From: Deltaproteobacteria bacterium RBG_13_49_15
Lineage (GTDB): Bacteria > Desulfobacterota > Desulfobacteria > Desulfobacterales > UBA2156
Assembly: GCA_001797695.1 (NCBI GenBank)
Contig: MGQD01000042.1
Coordinates: forward strand, 3,585-22,363
Direction: 5' to 3'
Length of the DNA stretch: 18,779 nucleotides
The first letter of the stretch is position 1, and each line of letters begins with the position of its first letter. This document shows, one piece after another, positions 7,944-14,541 of the stretch. Position numbers and translations under genes: made by a program. The notes below the pieces were generated by a model. It was not told the DNA's origin. It was given only the letters and a program-made list of their open reading frames with translations, and ran no database searches.

Positions 7944-9317
7944 TCACTCTGCAATCTCGTATTTTTTAATTTTTTTATTCAATCCGCTTTTCCCGATGCC
8001 GAGAAGTTCGGCAGCGCTGGATTGAACATTGTTGGTCAGTTTTAACGCTCTTTCAATCATTTTTTTTTCGATTAGATCAATGGTTTCTTCCAGTTTGGCA
8101 TCTTCCGGAATCCCTTCGATGAATGAATTGACGGATGCAAAATTATCAATGAAATCTTTCGGGAGATCCGACACATGAATGACACTGTCAGGGCACAGAA
8201 TCATCGCCCGCTCGATGACGTTTTCTAGCTCTCGAACGTTTCCAGGCCATCTGTAATTATAAAAAAGACGGATCACTTCCTGATCGACTCCGTCAATGGG
8301 GGTGTCCGATTTACGCTCTTTTGAATACTTGTCGATAAAATGATTCATTAACAGGCCGATGTCTTCCTGCCGTTCCCGCAAGGGAGGCAAAACGATATGA
8401 ATGACGTTTAATCGGAAAAACAAATCATCACGGAAACGGCCGACCTTCACCTCTTCCTTCAATGTTTTATTGGTGGCTACGATCAGGCGGATATCGACCG
8501 AAAGCGGTTTGATTCCGCCGACCCTTTCGATGACTTTTTCCTGAAGCACTCTGAGCAGTTTGATTTGGAGATTAGGCGACAACTCACCGATTTCATCAAG
8601 AAAAAAAGTTCCTCCGCCGGCCAGTTCAAACCGACCCTTCTTCATGGCTACGGCCCCTGTAAAGGCGCCTTTTTCATGGCCGAAAAGTTCGCTTTCCAAA
8701 AGGGATTCGGCCAGTGCACTGCAGTTTACGGCAATAAAGGGCCCGTTCTTTCGGGGGCTGTTGTAATGGATTGATTTGGCGACCAGCTCTTTTCCGGTCC
8801 CGCTTTCACCCTCGATTAAAATAGTAGCCGATGTGGGAGCCACTTTTTCGATGATTTCAAAAATATCCCGTATGCCCTTACTTCTGCCAAGGATATTTCC
8901 AAAACAGTATCTGGATTCGATATCGCTTCTAAGGCGCCTGTTCTCCTTGATGATCCGGTAGATCTCGTTGGCCTTTTTAACGTAAAGAATCATCCGTTCA
9001 TTATCAAACGGCTTGAGGATGTAACTGTAGGCCCCCTTTTGCATTGCTTCCACTGCTTTTTCTACCGTGCCATAAGCGGTCATCATAATGACCGGGAGGT
9101 CAGGGTCTTTGGCTTTGATCTTTTCAAGCAGTTCGATTCCATCCATGCCGGGCATTTTCATATCGGTCAAAACCAGATCGACTTCCGATTGCTTCAGTAT
9201 TTCAAGCGCCTCTTTCCCGCTGTTTGCCGTCAGGGTTTCATAGCCTTCTTCTTCAAGCACGGCGCTGAGGACAGGCGGGTAATTTTTTTCATCGTCAACG
9301 ATCAGGATGGATTCCAT
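7944..9317 (-). CDS. NtrC-type sigma54-dependent response regulator
   Basis: This 457-residue protein has the three classical domains. The receiver domain (1-120) has the acidic DDE at 8-10, phospho-acceptor Asp52 and Lys102. The AAA+ domain (about 140-375) has Walker A GESGTGKE (170-177), the sigma54 contact loop GAFTGA (217-222) and Walker B GGGTFFLDE (234-242). A Fis-type helix-turn-helix closes the protein (AAELLGIGKSGLNKKIKKY). All catalytic and contact residues are present, so it should activate transcription by sigma54 RNA polymerase when phosphorylated. Its start lies 16 bases inside the end of the kinase gene, so the two are very probably cognate and translationally coupled. Genes controlled are unknown; I saw no clear -24/-12 promoter in the window. 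It could also serve as partner of the orphan PilS-like kinase. Confidence 0.93.
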   Translation of the reverse strand: MESILIVDDEKNYPPVLSAVLEEEGYETLTANSGKEALEILKQSEVDLVLTDMKMPGMDGIELLEKIKAKDPDLPVIMMTAYGTVEKAVEAMQKGAYSYILKPFDNERMILYVKKANEIYRIIKENRRLRSDIESRYCFGNILGRSKGIRDIFEIIEKVAPTSATILIEGESGTGKELVAKSIHYNSPRKNGPFIAVNCSALAESLLESELFGHEKGAFTGAVAMKKGRFELAGGGTFFLDEIGELSPNLQIKLLRVLQEKVIERVGGIKPLSVDIRLIVATNKTLKEEVKVGRFRDDLFFRLNVIHIVLPPLRERQEDIGLLMNHFIDKYSKERKSDTPIDGVDQEVIRLFYNYRWPGNVRELENVIERAMILCPDSVIHVSDLPKDFIDNFASVNSFIEGIPEDAKLEETIDLIEKKMIERALKLTNNVQSSAAELLGIGKSGLNKKIKKYEIAE

Positions 9318-10732
9318 AAGACCTCCGGCCGGATCGGCAGCTCAACGGTTACTTTGGCGCCAAGGGCCGGCCGATTCTCGATATGTATTGTTCCTTCATG
9401 GGATTCAATGACTTTTTTCACAATTCCCAGTCCAAGGCCGGTTCCTTTTTCTTTTGTGGTAAAAAAAGGAGACCAGATTTTTGTGAGAAACTCCTGCGGG
9501 ATTCCTTTCCCTTCGTCTTCGAATGTGATCACGATTCGCCTTTTAACGGCCTTGATTTTGATGTAGATTTTTCCGCCCTGGGGCATGGCTTGCATGGCAT
9601 TGATAAGAATATTCAGAAATGCTTGATACAACATGGACGGGTCCGCCATGATTTCCGGGAGATGATGCTCATAGTCCGTAATAATTTCACAATGTTCCTC
9701 CTTGATCTGGGGGGAAAGGAATTGGATGTTTTTCCGGATCACCTCTTCGACACGGCAAGGAGTTAAATTGGGGATTTTTGGTTTTGCAAAATTCAGAAAA
9801 TCGGTGATAATGGTATTAAGTCGGCCGGCCTCTTCAACGATAATATCGACCAGCTTGTTTGATGAGTTGAACGTCGCCTTTTTCTTAAGAAGTTCCGCCG
9901 AATTCTTAATGATGCCGAGCGGGTTTCGGATTTCATGCGAAACAGCAGCCACCATTTCACCCAGAGACGAGAGATGCTCGGAACGGCTGAGCTGCTCTTT
10001 CAGTTTGATTCTTTCAAGGGCGCGCTGCTCGATAATTCCTTCCCCTCTTTTCACTATCAGGATCAGGACCAAAAACAGAAACCCCATGACGGCGGCGGAA
10101 GTGGTGATGACGGAAATCTGAAACCGAAATATGGGGTGATAATCTTCGGACAGGTCCTGAACGATTTCGACGACTCCTCCTACCGGCCCTGAGATTCGGG
10201 AGAGCGGCATCTGTGCGCGAAGCGGGGCGAATGTGATCAGCTTGCTTTCTTTCGGAAATCCGATAAGAATCTCAATAAAATTACCGCGCTGGGTCAGCTT
10301 TGAAGTGACCTTCTCCTGAATGGCATCCTGATAGGCAACTCCTCCCACGTTCTTTCTCCCAACCAGGTTCTGGTCGAAGCTGTATGAAATCACGTTGTTC
10401 ATGTCATAGATGGTCACCATGTCCACTTTAAAGCTGTACAGGGTACTCCTGACCACTTTGTCCATCCACTCGAATTGCGCTTTATCCCTCAACTGAATTT
10501 TTCCGAATTTTAAAGCGGCAGGGATGATAAACTGGGTAAAGATTTGGTCGTTTAGGCTGTCGATCAGCAGAAGCGCATAGTCTTCGCTTTTCTTAATCTG
10601 CATGTTACGCGCCCATCGGGTATTGAAAAAAGAAAGAAGGAGCGTTCCTAAAAAGATGACGATAAGACTTGTATAGGCAAAGTATTTGACAAGCCGAAAC
10701 GGTTTGACTTTTTCTTTTTGCTGTGGATCCAT
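9302..10732 (-). CDS. Membrane sensor histidine kinase with periplasmic sensing domain
   Basis: The 476-residue kinase has a short cytoplasmic start, a first membrane helix at about 17-36, and an extracytoplasmic domain of about 165 residues that resembles a single Cache/PAS-like fold (IYDMNNVISYSFDQNLVG near 108-125, then GPVGGVVEIVQD near 182-193). A second helix follows at about 206-227, then the HisKA box VSHEIRNP with His266, an N box (NILINAMQAM) and ATP-binding motifs DEGKGIP and GTGLGLGIV. No PAS or HAMP domain is obvious after the second helix. It overlaps the downstream NtrC-type regulator by 16 bases and follows mlaD by 73 bases. Position suggests it senses an envelope state linked to lipid transport, but the ligand cannot be read from the sequence. 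The ribosome-binding site before the ATG is weak. Confidence 0.9.
   Translation of the reverse strand: MDPQQKEKVKPFRLVKYFAYTSLIVIFLGTLLLSFFNTRWARNMQIKKSEDYALLLIDSLNDQIFTQFIIPAALKFGKIQLRDKAQFEWMDKVVRSTLYSFKVDMVTIYDMNNVISYSFDQNLVGRKNVGGVAYQDAIQEKVTSKLTQRGNFIEILIGFPKESKLITFAPLRAQMPLSRISGPVGGVVEIVQDLSEDYHPIFRFQISVITTSAAVMGFLFLVLILIVKRGEGIIEQRALERIKLKEQLSRSEHLSSLGEMVAAVSHEIRNPLGIIKNSAELLKKKATFNSSNKLVDIIVEEAGRLNTIITDFLNFAKPKIPNLTPCRVEEVIRKNIQFLSPQIKEEHCEIITDYEHHLPEIMADPSMLYQAFLNILINAMQAMPQGGKIYIKIKAVKRRIVITFEDEGKGIPQEFLTKIWSPFFTTKEKGTGLGLGIVKKVIESHEGTIHIENRPALGAKVTVELPIRPEVLWNPS
9321..9326 (-). promoter_or_regulatory. Strong ribosome-binding site of the response regulator inside the kinase gene
   Basis: GGAGGT reads on the reverse strand 3 bases before the response regulator ATG at 9317, inside the last codons of the kinase gene. 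It supports the 9317 start and coupled translation of the pair. Confidence 0.6.
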
Positions 10733-10805
10733 GATTCAGGTTCGACCGTCAAGGGGCATGATAAACCAACTCCTTAGAACTAAAATGATTCGGAAGGCGG
10801 CAATG

Positions 10806-12401
10806 TTAGTTTCTGGGAAATGGAACGGTGGAGATAAGTGTTTTGATGTCTTCATCGGCAAAACTGATTCCGGCGCCAAGGAAAAACGATTCCTTCCCCT
10901 CATCGCTGATAAAGCGGTCAAATCCGGAAGTAATGTAAAGGTGTTTCAACGGTGAATAATTGACGATGAATTTCAGGTGAGGATTATCATCCGATCCGAA
11001 ATCAAACGCTTCCAGGGAGAGGGTGAGACGATCGTTGAAAAGATGATAATCCACGCCGATACCTCCGGTGGATTCGAATAGCCCGCCGCGTAATGTCAGG
11101 TCGTAATAGCGCTTGGCGATCTGTGCGGAGAATTTAAATTCATCTTCGATCTCGACCTTTTCCTCTTCAAAGAGCTCCCCATTTACATTTCGAGTGATCC
11201 GTGTAGTTGTTTTTCGACCTTCCGGGTCATCGACCACCTGAAGAAGATAATATTTGTCTTCTTTGGGCTGGATTCGAAGACTGATATACGATTTGACATC
11301 ATCGGAATCAAATAGATATTCACCGCGATAGTCGATAAATGTGCGAAAGGTTTCCTGCTTTTGCAGATAGTCATTGATGCCGCCTAACGCAGAATTGATT
11401 TTATCCACCGTCTCATCATCATGAACCAGTTTTCCGATGGTTCCTTCTCCCCGATTGATTTTTTCGGAAATATCTCTAACCGATGCCAAAGTAGCGTTCA
11501 GGTCCTTTGCTACGGCGTCTTCATTGACGAGTTTTCCGATGGATCCTTTTCCCTGATTGATTTTATCGGATATTTCCCGGAGAGAGGCCAGAGTTGCATT
11601 CAGATTCCGGATGGCGTCTTCTTCTTTAATAAGCTTGCCGAGGCTTCCTTTTCCTTCATTAATCTGTGTAACGATCCGGTTGACCCCATTCATCAGATCG
11701 TCCATTTTCGTCGAAGCACTGGCAAGGTTCGTGATGATGCGATGGATGTCATCCGGGTCCACGTCTCCTACGGATTTCAAGGTTCCGGAAAAATCGGTCA
11801 GATTGGCGATGATCTCGTTGATATTTGTCTGATTTTTCTGAACTGTTTCATTTAACGATTCGACCATCTCCTTTAGATTTTTAATAATGCTTCGAACCGA
11901 GGCTTCTCCCTCTTCGCCTCCCAGCACGTTTGACAGGGACCCGGATAAGGCCTTGATATCGGAAGCGACTCCCTGCAGGGAGTTCATGAGCGTGTCCATA
12001 TCGGTGGCCGGTTCGGCCTTCGCAATCAGATCTCCTGTTTTGAGGGGAGGTTCGGTCGGGGATCCTGGATTGAGAACGACATATTTATCGCCCAGAATCC
12101 CTTTGGTCCGGATCACCGCTTTCGCATCGCCGTAGATTTTGACATCCGGTTTGATCCGTAACACCACAAGCGCTTTTCCGTCTTTGAGGGAAATACTGCG
12201 GACCCTTCCCACCTCAACCCCGGCGATCTCAACGGGAACATCTACGGCCAATCCGGACGCGGAATCGAAATAAACGCTCACATCATACCCGGACTCTCCG
12301 GTAAGGCTGAGCTTTCCCACCTTCATGGACATATAGCCCAGCATTATGATGCCGATGATCACGAAAATGCCGACTTTTGCTTCTACCGAAAATTTGGACA
12401 T
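10806..12401 (-). CDS. mlaD: MlaD-like MCE protein with repeat linker and predicted C-terminal outer-membrane barrel
   Basis: The 531-residue protein is about three times the length of E. coli MlaD (near 180). It has an N-terminal membrane anchor (about 10-27) and one MCE domain (about 38-130, with FDSASGLAVDVPVEIAGVEV and RTKGILGDKYV). A long helical region (about 131-350) ends in three tandem 34-residue repeats (247-280, 281-314, 315-348) with the pattern IN-x-G-x-G-[ST]-[IL]-GKL. A beta-rich domain closes the protein (about 351-531) with about 11 amphipathic strands, as in a small outer-membrane barrel. MCE proteins bind lipids and channel them between membranes. A similar MlaD with a fused barrel has been described in diderm Firmicutes as a trans-envelope bridge. 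It follows mlaF by 72 bases. No MlaC or MlaA is nearby, consistent with a one-piece bridge. Barrel identity is inferred. Confidence 0.85.
   Translation of the reverse strand: MSKFSVEAKVGIFVIIGIIMLGYMSMKVGKLSLTGESGYDVSVYFDSASGLAVDVPVEIAGVEVGRVRSISLKDGKALVVLRIKPDVKIYGDAKAVIRTKGILGDKYVVLNPGSPTEPPLKTGDLIAKAEPATDMDTLMNSLQGVASDIKALSGSLSNVLGGEEGEASVRSIIKNLKEMVESLNETVQKNQTNINEIIANLTDFSGTLKSVGDVDPDDIHRIITNLASASTKMDDLMNGVNRIVTQINEGKGSLGKLIKEEDAIRNLNATLASLREISDKINQGKGSIGKLVNEDAVAKDLNATLASVRDISEKINRGEGTIGKLVHDDETVDKINSALGGINDYLQKQETFRTFIDYRGEYLFDSDDVKSYISLRIQPKEDKYYLLQVVDDPEGRKTTTRITRNVNGELFEEEKVEIEDEFKFSAQIAKRYYDLTLRGGLFESTGGIGVDYHLFNDRLTLSLEAFDFGSDDNPHLKFIVNYSPLKHLYITSGFDRFISDEGKESFFLGAGISFADEDIKTLISTVPFPRN
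11358..11663 (-). repeat. Three tandem 102-base coding repeats in mlaD
   Basis: Three in-frame units of exactly 102 bases (11562-11663, 11460-11561, 11358-11459) encode the 34-residue repeats. Units one and two are close to each other at both DNA and protein level, sharing for example LNATLAS. Unit three, nearest the barrel domain, has diverged (INSALGG). The exact period and lack of indels indicate duplication in multiples of one structural unit. Confidence 0.85.
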
Positions 12402-12473
12402 GGCGTACGTCCGATTTTATTTGTTAATCATTTTCAAAAAGCTCAAGTGGAATCCGGTTTCGCATGGGTTAAG

Positions 12474-13217
12474 TCAACCGCAATTCGAATCCTTCGTTTT
12501 TCGATTGATGAACCTTTGCACAAATGGATGCGCGGATATCTCTATTTCAGGCGGTGTTCCGCATTCCACGATTTTTCCTTCATACAATATGGCGATCCTG
12601 TGGGCAATCTTAAAAGTGGACTCGATGTTATGGGTGATCACGACGCAGGTGGCCTTGGTGTGCTGCTGTGTTTGTATGATCAGATTGTCGATGGCGTCGG
12701 ACATGATCGGATCAAGCCCCGTGATCGGTTCATCAAACAAGATAATTTTTGGGTCAAGAGCGATGGCCCGTGCAAGGCCGACCCGCTTCCGCATTCCTCC
12801 GGACAGTTCCGCGGGCATTTTTTGGGTCACGTCTTTCAATCCGACCTGCATCAATTTTTCTTCAACGATCGTTTTGATTTGCTTTTGTGACAAACGGGTA
12901 TGCTCTTTCAGGGGGAAAGCCACATTTTCTCCAACGGTCATGGAGTCGAAGAGGGCCGCATCCTGAAACAGCATCCCGAAATTTTTTCGAATCTCGTTTA
13001 GTTCCTTATCGTTTAACCGGGTGATATCCGTTCCGTTCACCAGGATTTGACCCGAGTCGGGGTTCATCAATGCGATGATGTGTTTTAGAATAACGCTTTT
13101 CCCTGAACCGCTCTGGCCCAAAATCACGGTGGTCTTTTCAGGCGGAATATCCAGATCCAGGTCAACCAGAACCTTTTGTTTTCCAAAGGATTTGCATACT
13201 TTGATGAGCCGGATCAT
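12474..13217 (-). CDS. mlaF: Phospholipid ABC transporter ATPase MlaF
   Basis: This 247-residue ATPase has all the ABC motifs: Walker A GQSGSGKS (34-41), Q-loop Gln85 in LFQDAALFDSMTVGENV, signature LSGGM (138-142) followed by RKRVGLARAIA, Walker B IILFDEP with Glu163, and switch His196. The FDSMTVGENVAFPL and GGMRKRVGLARA segments are typical of the MlaF/Ttg2A/MKL branch rather than importers of nutrients. It would bind MlaE on the cytoplasmic face and power lipid transfer through the MCE protein. Its ATG shares one base with the mlaE stop (TGATG), so the two are translationally coupled. No STAS-domain MlaB gene is nearby. Confidence 0.93.
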   Translation of the reverse strand: MIRLIKVCKSFGKQKVLVDLDLDIPPEKTTVILGQSGSGKSVILKHIIALMNPDSGQILVNGTDITRLNDKELNEIRKNFGMLFQDAALFDSMTVGENVAFPLKEHTRLSQKQIKTIVEEKLMQVGLKDVTQKMPAELSGGMRKRVGLARAIALDPKIILFDEPITGLDPIMSDAIDNLIIQTQQHTKATCVVITHNIESTFKIAHRIAILYEGKIVECGTPPEIEISAHPFVQRFINRKTKDSNCG

Positions 13218-13987
13218 CAGAACATCACCGCAGTCAGAAAGAAGTCGCCGATAAATATGGAAACGGTGGATATGACCACGGCCTGTGTCGCGGCTTTACC
13301 GACGCCTTCAGCTCCTCCCACTGTATAAAAGCCTTTGTAGCATCCCACCAGGCTGAGGATCAATCCGAAGCATGCGGATTTAATGAGTCCGTTGACAATA
13401 TCATTGAGTTTTACCATTTCAAAGATTCTGGCCATAAAGATGCCGGAGTTGATATTCAACAGCTCCACCCCGACAAAATAGCCGCCGATGATTCCGACAA
13501 AGTCCGCAAGAATGGTCAGGATTGGAAGCATCAGGATCCCCGCAATGATCCGCGGCATGATTAAAAATTGAACCGGATTGACGGACATGGCATACAGTGC
13601 GTCAATCTGCTCCTTGACCCGCATGGTGCCAAGTTCCGCGGCCATGGCCGATCCGGCACGCCCCGTGACCATTAGGGCTGTAAATACCGGACCGATTTCG
13701 CGTGTGAGGGATAGCGCAACCGTTGCCCCCACAAGGCTTTCTCCTCCAAACATTCTGAAACCATAATAGGATTGAAGAGCCAAAACCATTCCGGAGGAGA
13801 TTGCGGTAATCAACACCACGATGACGGAATTCACGCCTACGGATTCCATTTGTTTAAAAACGATTCGAAATCGAAACGGAGGTCTGAACGCCCAGGAGGA
13901 GGCGCTGAGAAAAAGAAGCATGATCCGGCCGAATTCTTCCGCAATCGAAATAAAGGGTCGTCCGGTGAATTCAAATAATTTTATCAT
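13217..13987 (-). CDS. mlaE: Phospholipid ABC transporter permease MlaE
   Basis: The 256-residue length is close to E. coli MlaE (260). The family hallmark GRAGSAMAAELGTMRVKEQI lies near residue 108, after a hydrophobic stretch containing SGMVLALQSYYGFRMFG. Further membrane helices follow to the C-terminus, and an amphipathic N-terminal segment precedes the first. MlaE forms the inner-membrane dimer that carries the MCE ring on its periplasmic side and binds MlaF below. It is the first gene of the minus-strand operon. Its ATG at 13987 has only a weak ribosome-binding site (AGG 8 bases upstream). Confidence 0.93.
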   Translation of the reverse strand: MIKLFEFTGRPFISIAEEFGRIMLLFLSASSWAFRPPFRFRIVFKQMESVGVNSVIVVLITAISSGMVLALQSYYGFRMFGGESLVGATVALSLTREIGPVFTALMVTGRAGSAMAAELGTMRVKEQIDALYAMSVNPVQFLIMPRIIAGILMLPILTILADFVGIIGGYFVGVELLNINSGIFMARIFEMVKLNDIVNGLIKSACFGLILSLVGCYKGFYTVGGAEGVGKAATQAVVISTVSIFIGDFFLTAVMF

Positions 13988-14065
13988 TGGCGCCTGTTCA
14001 AAAGATCATCATGTGTTGATTAAGATAAAAAAAACGATTCACTAGGAACCCCATCTCTGGCAATG

Positions 14066-14094
14066 CATATAGGAAATATCCCATGTCAAGTCAA
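14066..14094 (-). promoter_or_regulatory. Candidate sigma70 promoter of the mlaEFD operon
   Basis: On the reverse strand TTGACT (14089-14094, 5 of 6) is followed after 17 bases by TATATG (14066-14071, 4 of 6). A perfect TTGACA lies 5 bases further on, but its matching -10 region is poor. The mlaE start codon is about 80 bases downstream. Confidence 0.35.
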
Positions 14095-14145
14095 GGTTTA
14101 AGCGTCAAGCGAACAGCCGATCATATACGGATTTGCACCGTCTGG

Positions 14146-14160
14146 ATCAAACGATTTGAT
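14146..14160. repeat. Short perfect dyad ATCAAA-CGA-TTTGAT
   Basis: The six-base arms ATCAAA (14146-14151) and TTTGAT (14155-14160) are exact reverse complements around CGA. It stands between the two divergent promoter candidates, so it could be an operator. Its small size makes chance possible. Confidence 0.3.
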
Positions 14161-14221
14161 TGTTTTACACAATATATAATGTCGGGGGTTTGAATGTTCC
14201 ACAATATCATGTATTTTTATG

Positions 14222-14272
14222 AAATTATATGAATTTATGTATAATTATCTTGACATGACTCAAATTATATGA
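14222..14272. repeat. Direct repeat AAATTATATGA, 40-base period
   Basis: The 11-base word AAATTATATGA occurs exactly at 14222-14232 and 14262-14272. The 40-base distance is close to four helical turns, so both copies face the same side of the DNA. The second copy lies in the spacer of the candidate pil promoter. This is a plausible pair of binding sites for the XRE protein encoded just downstream, though in AT-rich DNA. Confidence 0.4.
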
Positions 14273-14278
14273 TTGAAT
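14250..14278 (+). promoter_or_regulatory. Candidate sigma70 promoter of the xre-pilMNOPQ operon
   Basis: A perfect -35 TTGACA (14250-14255) and a -10-like TTGAAT (14273-14278, 4 of 6) are separated by 17 bases. Transcription would start near 14285, giving a leader of about 50 bases before the XRE gene. A TGACTC/GAGTCA dyad (14256-14261 and 14280-14285) brackets the spacer and -10, where a repressor would block polymerase. Confidence 0.5.
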
Positions 14279-14285
14279 AGAGTCA
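14256..14285. promoter_or_regulatory. Candidate operator: TGACTC / GAGTCA inverted repeat over the -10 region
   Basis: The arms TGACTC (14256-14261) and GAGTCA (14280-14285) are perfect reverse complements, 18 bases apart. They begin directly after the -35 element and end just past the -10 element of the candidate pil promoter. The placement suits autoregulation by the XRE protein; binding is inferred. Confidence 0.35.
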
Positions 14286-14334
14286 AAATTGCTAGGCATT
14301 TTTTCCTGTTGCTTCTTGACGAATATGGAGTAAG

Positions 14335-14541
14335 ATGAAAAAAAATGCGTTAAAAAAGATCAGGGAATCCCTTCTGCTCAGCAAGACCGAACTGGCCAGA
14401 AAAGCCAACATCTCACCCATTACGATATCAAGAATCGAAGAAGGAATGCCCTGCCGGATGGAGACAAAACGCAAGATTCTTTTGGCGTTAGGCCTTGGTG
14501 TTTCCGATAAGAACAGGGTTTTTGAGGACGACCCCCGATGA
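14335..14541 (+). CDS. Small XRE/Cro-CI-type DNA-binding protein leading the pil operon
   Basis: The 68-residue protein is essentially a single helix-turn-helix domain of the Cro/CI type. It begins with LKKIRESLLLSKTELARKA and has the recognition-helix region NISPITISRIEEG at about 25-37, then a third helix pair around METKRKILLALGL. There is no partner or effector domain. A good ribosome-binding site (GGAG, 14327-14330) precedes the ATG by 4 bases. Its stop overlaps the pilM start as ATGA, so it is translated together with the pilus genes. The arrangement suggests an autoregulator that sets pilMNOPQ expression, with AT-rich repeats just upstream as possible sites. An orphan antitoxin-like role is less likely, as no toxin gene is present. 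Confidence 0.85.
   Translation: MKKNALKKIRESLLLSKTELARKANISPITISRIEEGMPCRMETKRKILLALGLGVSDKNRVFEDDPR

Larger units (their letters stand above)
13988..14334. other. Gene-free divergent control region between mlaE and the xre-pil operon
   Basis: This 347-base stretch has no plausible gene on either strand. The mlaE-proximal third is of ordinary composition and holds a possible minus-strand promoter. From about 14160 to 14290 it is strongly AT-rich, with repeated ATTATATGA-like words, a perfect TTGACA and short dyads. It must carry the promoters of both divergent operons. Confidence 0.7.

Noticed and set aside
9039..9566. An open frame of 175 codons on the plus strand across the kinase and regulator genes
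   Set aside because: Both strands cannot be conserved here, and the minus strand encodes complete receiver, AAA+ and HATPase motifs. The frame is a shadow.
10733..10805. A sigma54 (-24/-12) promoter before the kinase gene, expected next to an NtrC-type regulator
   Set aside because: The best GG...GC pair (TTGGTTTATCATGCC on the reverse strand) has 8 bases between GG and GC instead of 10. The regions before pilC, mlaE and the XRE gene also lack a matching element.
11358..11663. CRISPR-like or intergenic repeat array
   Set aside because: The 102-base units are in frame inside mlaD, without spacers, and encode a protein repeat.
12346..12966. An open frame of about 206 codons on the plus strand opposite mlaF and the mlaD start
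   Set aside because: It is antisense to genes with full family motifs, has no ribosome-binding site, and its product has no recognisable pattern. It arises from the reverse reading of mlaF codons.
14335..14541. Toxin-antitoxin pair with the XRE protein as antitoxin
   Set aside because: No small toxin-like gene lies beside it. The neighbours are pilM downstream and a gene-free region upstream.
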